A stretch of 6,187 nt of DNA from Paludibacteraceae bacterium. GTDB lineage: Bacteria > Bacteroidota > Bacteroidia > Bacteroidales > Paludibacteraceae. The stretch lies in NCBI GenBank assembly GCA_024400275.1, contig JAKSMY010000078.1, positions 1 through 6,187 of the forward strand. The letters run 5' to 3'. The translations under genes and the position numbers were made by a program. This document shows positions 4,769 to 6,187 of the stretch, in pieces (positions within the stretch are counted from its first letter, which is position 1; every line of letters starts with the position of its first letter). Below the pieces are notes generated by a model, which saw only the letters and a list, made by a program, of their open reading frames with translations, did no database searches and was not told the origin of the DNA.

Positions 4769-6187
4769 CGTCTAAGCGGTTTTCCATTGCCAACATCTCA
4801 TCGCGGAGTAAGGCGGCTGCGCGAAAATCCAGGTCTTTGGCTGCTTGCAGCATACGTTTTCGTTGTTGCTGAATGGCTTTGTCCAACTCTTTGGCTGACA
4901 TCTGTTGCCAGTTGGCATGTTTCCAACTATCCCGAATAGCGTCTTCTACTTTTTTCTGTTCTGTTTCGGCATTATGGAAGAGGGCTTGTAGCGGATTGTT
5001 CTCTATCGCTTTCTTCACGGCATGCGGGGTGATATGGTGCTCCTCGTTGTACGCCATCTGTTTGGTCCGGCGGCGGTTGGTCTCGTCAATGGTAAGTTGC
5101 ATGGAGCGTGTTATCTTGTCGCCGTACATAATGACTTTCCCTTCCACGTGACGTGCGGCGCGGCCTGCTGTCTGCGTCAGACTGCGATGGTCACGCAGGA
5201 ACCCTTCTTTGTCGGCATCTAAGATAGCCACCAAACTGACTTCGGGCAGATCCAGTCCTTCGCGCAAGAGGTTAACGCCCACCAACACGTCGTATTCGCC
5301 TTTGCGTAGGTCCTCCATAATCTGCACGCGTTCAATGGTATCGATGTCCGAGTGAATATAAGCGGACTTGATGCCGTACTTACGCAGGTATTCGTCCATC
5401 TCCTCTGCCATGCGTTTGGTCAGGGTAGTAACCAGCACACGTTGCTGCTTCTCCACACGCTGTTGTATTTCTTCCATCAGGTCATCTACCTGATGTTTGG
5501 TGGGGCGCACTTCTATTTGAGGGTCTAATAGTCCGGTAGGGCGTATCAGTTGATCGACTACGATACCTTCCGATTTAGCCAACTCGTATTCCGCCGGTGT
5601 TGCGGAGCAGAAGATGATTTGTCCGACTTTTCTTTCCCATTCCTCAAAGGTAAGGGGACGGTTGTCCCGGGCAGCCGGCAAACGGAAACCGTAATTGACA
5701 AGGTTATCCTTGCGGGCTTTGTCGCCTCCGTACATGGCGTGTATCTGCGGCACGGTAACGTGGCTCTCGTCCACGATGAGCAGCATATCTTTCGGAAAAT
5801 AGTCCAATAGACAATAGGGTGGTGTACCGGATTCACGGCCGTCAAAATAGCGGCTGTAGTTCTCCACACCCGAACAGTAGCCTAATTCCTGAATCATCTC
5901 CATATCGTATTTGACACGTTCTTCGATACGTTTGGCATAGAGTTCCTCACCTATTTCTTGAAAGTAATTGACTTGATTGATGAGGTCTAATTTGATTTGA
6001 GCCATTGCGCTTTCTATCCGTTCGGGCGAGGTACAGAAGATGGTGGCAGGGTAGATGTTAAGAGAGTTTAGAGTTGAGAGTTTAGAGTTTAGAGTTGTTG
6101 AGAGTTTAGAGTTTAGAGTGGAGCCCCGGATAATCATAATTTCTTCTATCTCGTTGCCGAAGAAGACGACGCGAAATACCTCGTCGC
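4755..6187 (-). CDS. uvrB: Excinuclease ABC subunit B (UvrB), C-terminal 476 aa (start lies beyond the window)
   Basis: UvrB is the damage-verifying helicase of nucleotide excision repair, loaded by UvrA and cut-coordinating with UvrC. The frame is open to the window edge (DEVFRVVFFGNEIEE...), so the ATP-binding Walker A region and the rest of the N-terminus are missing here, not deleted. Counting the first full codon (6185) as residue 1, visible landmarks are ELGYCSGVENYSRYFDG (about 100-116), motif II DESH (139-142), FCSATPAEYE (about 192-201), LVTTLTKRMAEEM (about 251), VLVGVNLLREGLDLPEVSLVAILDADKEGFLR split over about 300-331, motif VI QTAGRAARH (338-346), and a C-terminal UVR motif around QRKRML..AKDLDF..AALLRDE (about 441-463) that binds UvrC. 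All look intact. The odd part is a linker, TLNSKLST-TLNSKLS-TLNSL, made of heptamer repeats before IYPATIF. The gene is convergent with the MATE gene. Confidence 0.97.
   Translation of the reverse strand, partial: DEVFRVVFFGNEIEEIMIIRGSTLNSKLSTTLNSKLSTLNSLNIYPATIFCTSPERIESAMAQIKLDLINQVNYFQEIGEELYAKRIEERVKYDMEMIQELGYCSGVENYSRYFDGRESGTPPYCLLDYFPKDMLLIVDESHVTVPQIHAMYGGDKARKDNLVNYGFRLPAARDNRPLTFEEWERKVGQIIFCSATPAEYELAKSEGIVVDQLIRPTGLLDPQIEVRPTKHQVDDLMEEIQQRVEKQQRVLVTTLTKRMAEEMDEYLRKYGIKSAYIHSDIDTIERVQIMEDLRKGEYDVLVGVNLLREGLDLPEVSLVAILDADKEGFLRDHRSLTQTAGRAARHVEGKVIMYGDKITRSMQLTIDETNRRRTKQMAYNEEHHITPHAVKKAIENNPLQALFHNAETEQKKVEDAIRDSWKHANWQQMSAKELDKAIQQQRKRMLQAAKDLDFRAAALLRDEMLAMENRLDAIRG
6063..6119 (-). 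repeat. Heptamer (AGAGTTT/AAACTCT) array inside uvrB, in frame
   Basis: On the plus strand the units are AGAGTTT, AGAGTTG, AGAGTTT, AGAGTTT, AGAGTTG (6063-6097), TTG (6098-6100), AGAGTTT, AGAGTTT (6101-6114) and partial AGAGT (6115-6119). The total is 57 bp, 19 codons. Three heptamers make seven codons, so the protein repeats as TLNSKLS. Related AGTTTAGAG copies lie in the intergenic gap at 3108-3118 and 3227-3235. Confidence 0.85.

Noticed and set aside
6135..6137. ATG at 6137 (minus) as the uvrB start
   Set aside because: The frame continues upstream as DEVFRVVFFGNEIEEI, clear UvrB sequence, so the methionine is internal and the gene runs past the window edge.

Overview
The window looks like chromosomal DNA from a Bacteroidales bacterium (Bacteroides or a close relative). 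Three promoters fit the Bacteroides pattern, a -33 TTTG and a -7 TAnnTTTG separated by exactly 20 nt. No gene start has a convincing Shine-Dalgarno sequence. The protein families present (BspA-type leucine-rich repeats, a NorM-type MATE pump, UvrB) are at home in that group, and long intergenic stretches filled with short degenerate repeats are common there. The species cannot be fixed from this sequence.

Layout. Bases 1-68 hold the last codons of an unidentified plus-strand gene. A good promoter (97-129) then drives a 453-codon BspA-like leucine-rich-repeat protein (166-1527) with 16 repeats and no signal peptide. Next is a 507-bp gap with a second good promoter (1556-1588), two hairpins and a terminator-like structure ending in six T (1934-1966). 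No convincing gene lies directly behind that promoter, so the segment may be a small RNA, a tiny peptide gene, or a regulated leader for the 101-codon orphan gene at 2035-2340, which ends at a strong intrinsic terminator (2376-2418). By eye this left part (about 70-2420) is clearly more AT-rich than the right part and resembles an accessory insertion.

Bases 2419-3342 appear to hold no gene. They are a dense collection of short inverted and tandem repeats: GTGAA-type and AGGATTTTG-type hairpins, an 11-bp tandem array, a duplicated 20-bp hairpin unit, and a cluster of CCCCCT/AGGGGG hairpins with an 11-C run. A third promoter (3343-3375) sits almost on top of the MATE start codon at 3386.

The right part holds two convergent genes that overlap by 14 bp: a 460-aa NorM-type MATE efflux pump (3386-4768, plus) and the C-terminal 476 codons of uvrB (4755-6187, minus; its start lies beyond the window).

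The most striking observation is that repeat families from the intergenic gap also occur in frame inside both of these conserved genes. The MATE gene carries a 30-bp, 10-codon insertion flanked by 12-bp direct repeats (3623-3664). uvrB carries a 57-bp array of heptamers (6063-6119) whose variant units fall exactly where a perfect array would create stop codons. No CRISPR array, insertion sequence, rRNA or tRNA was recognised.
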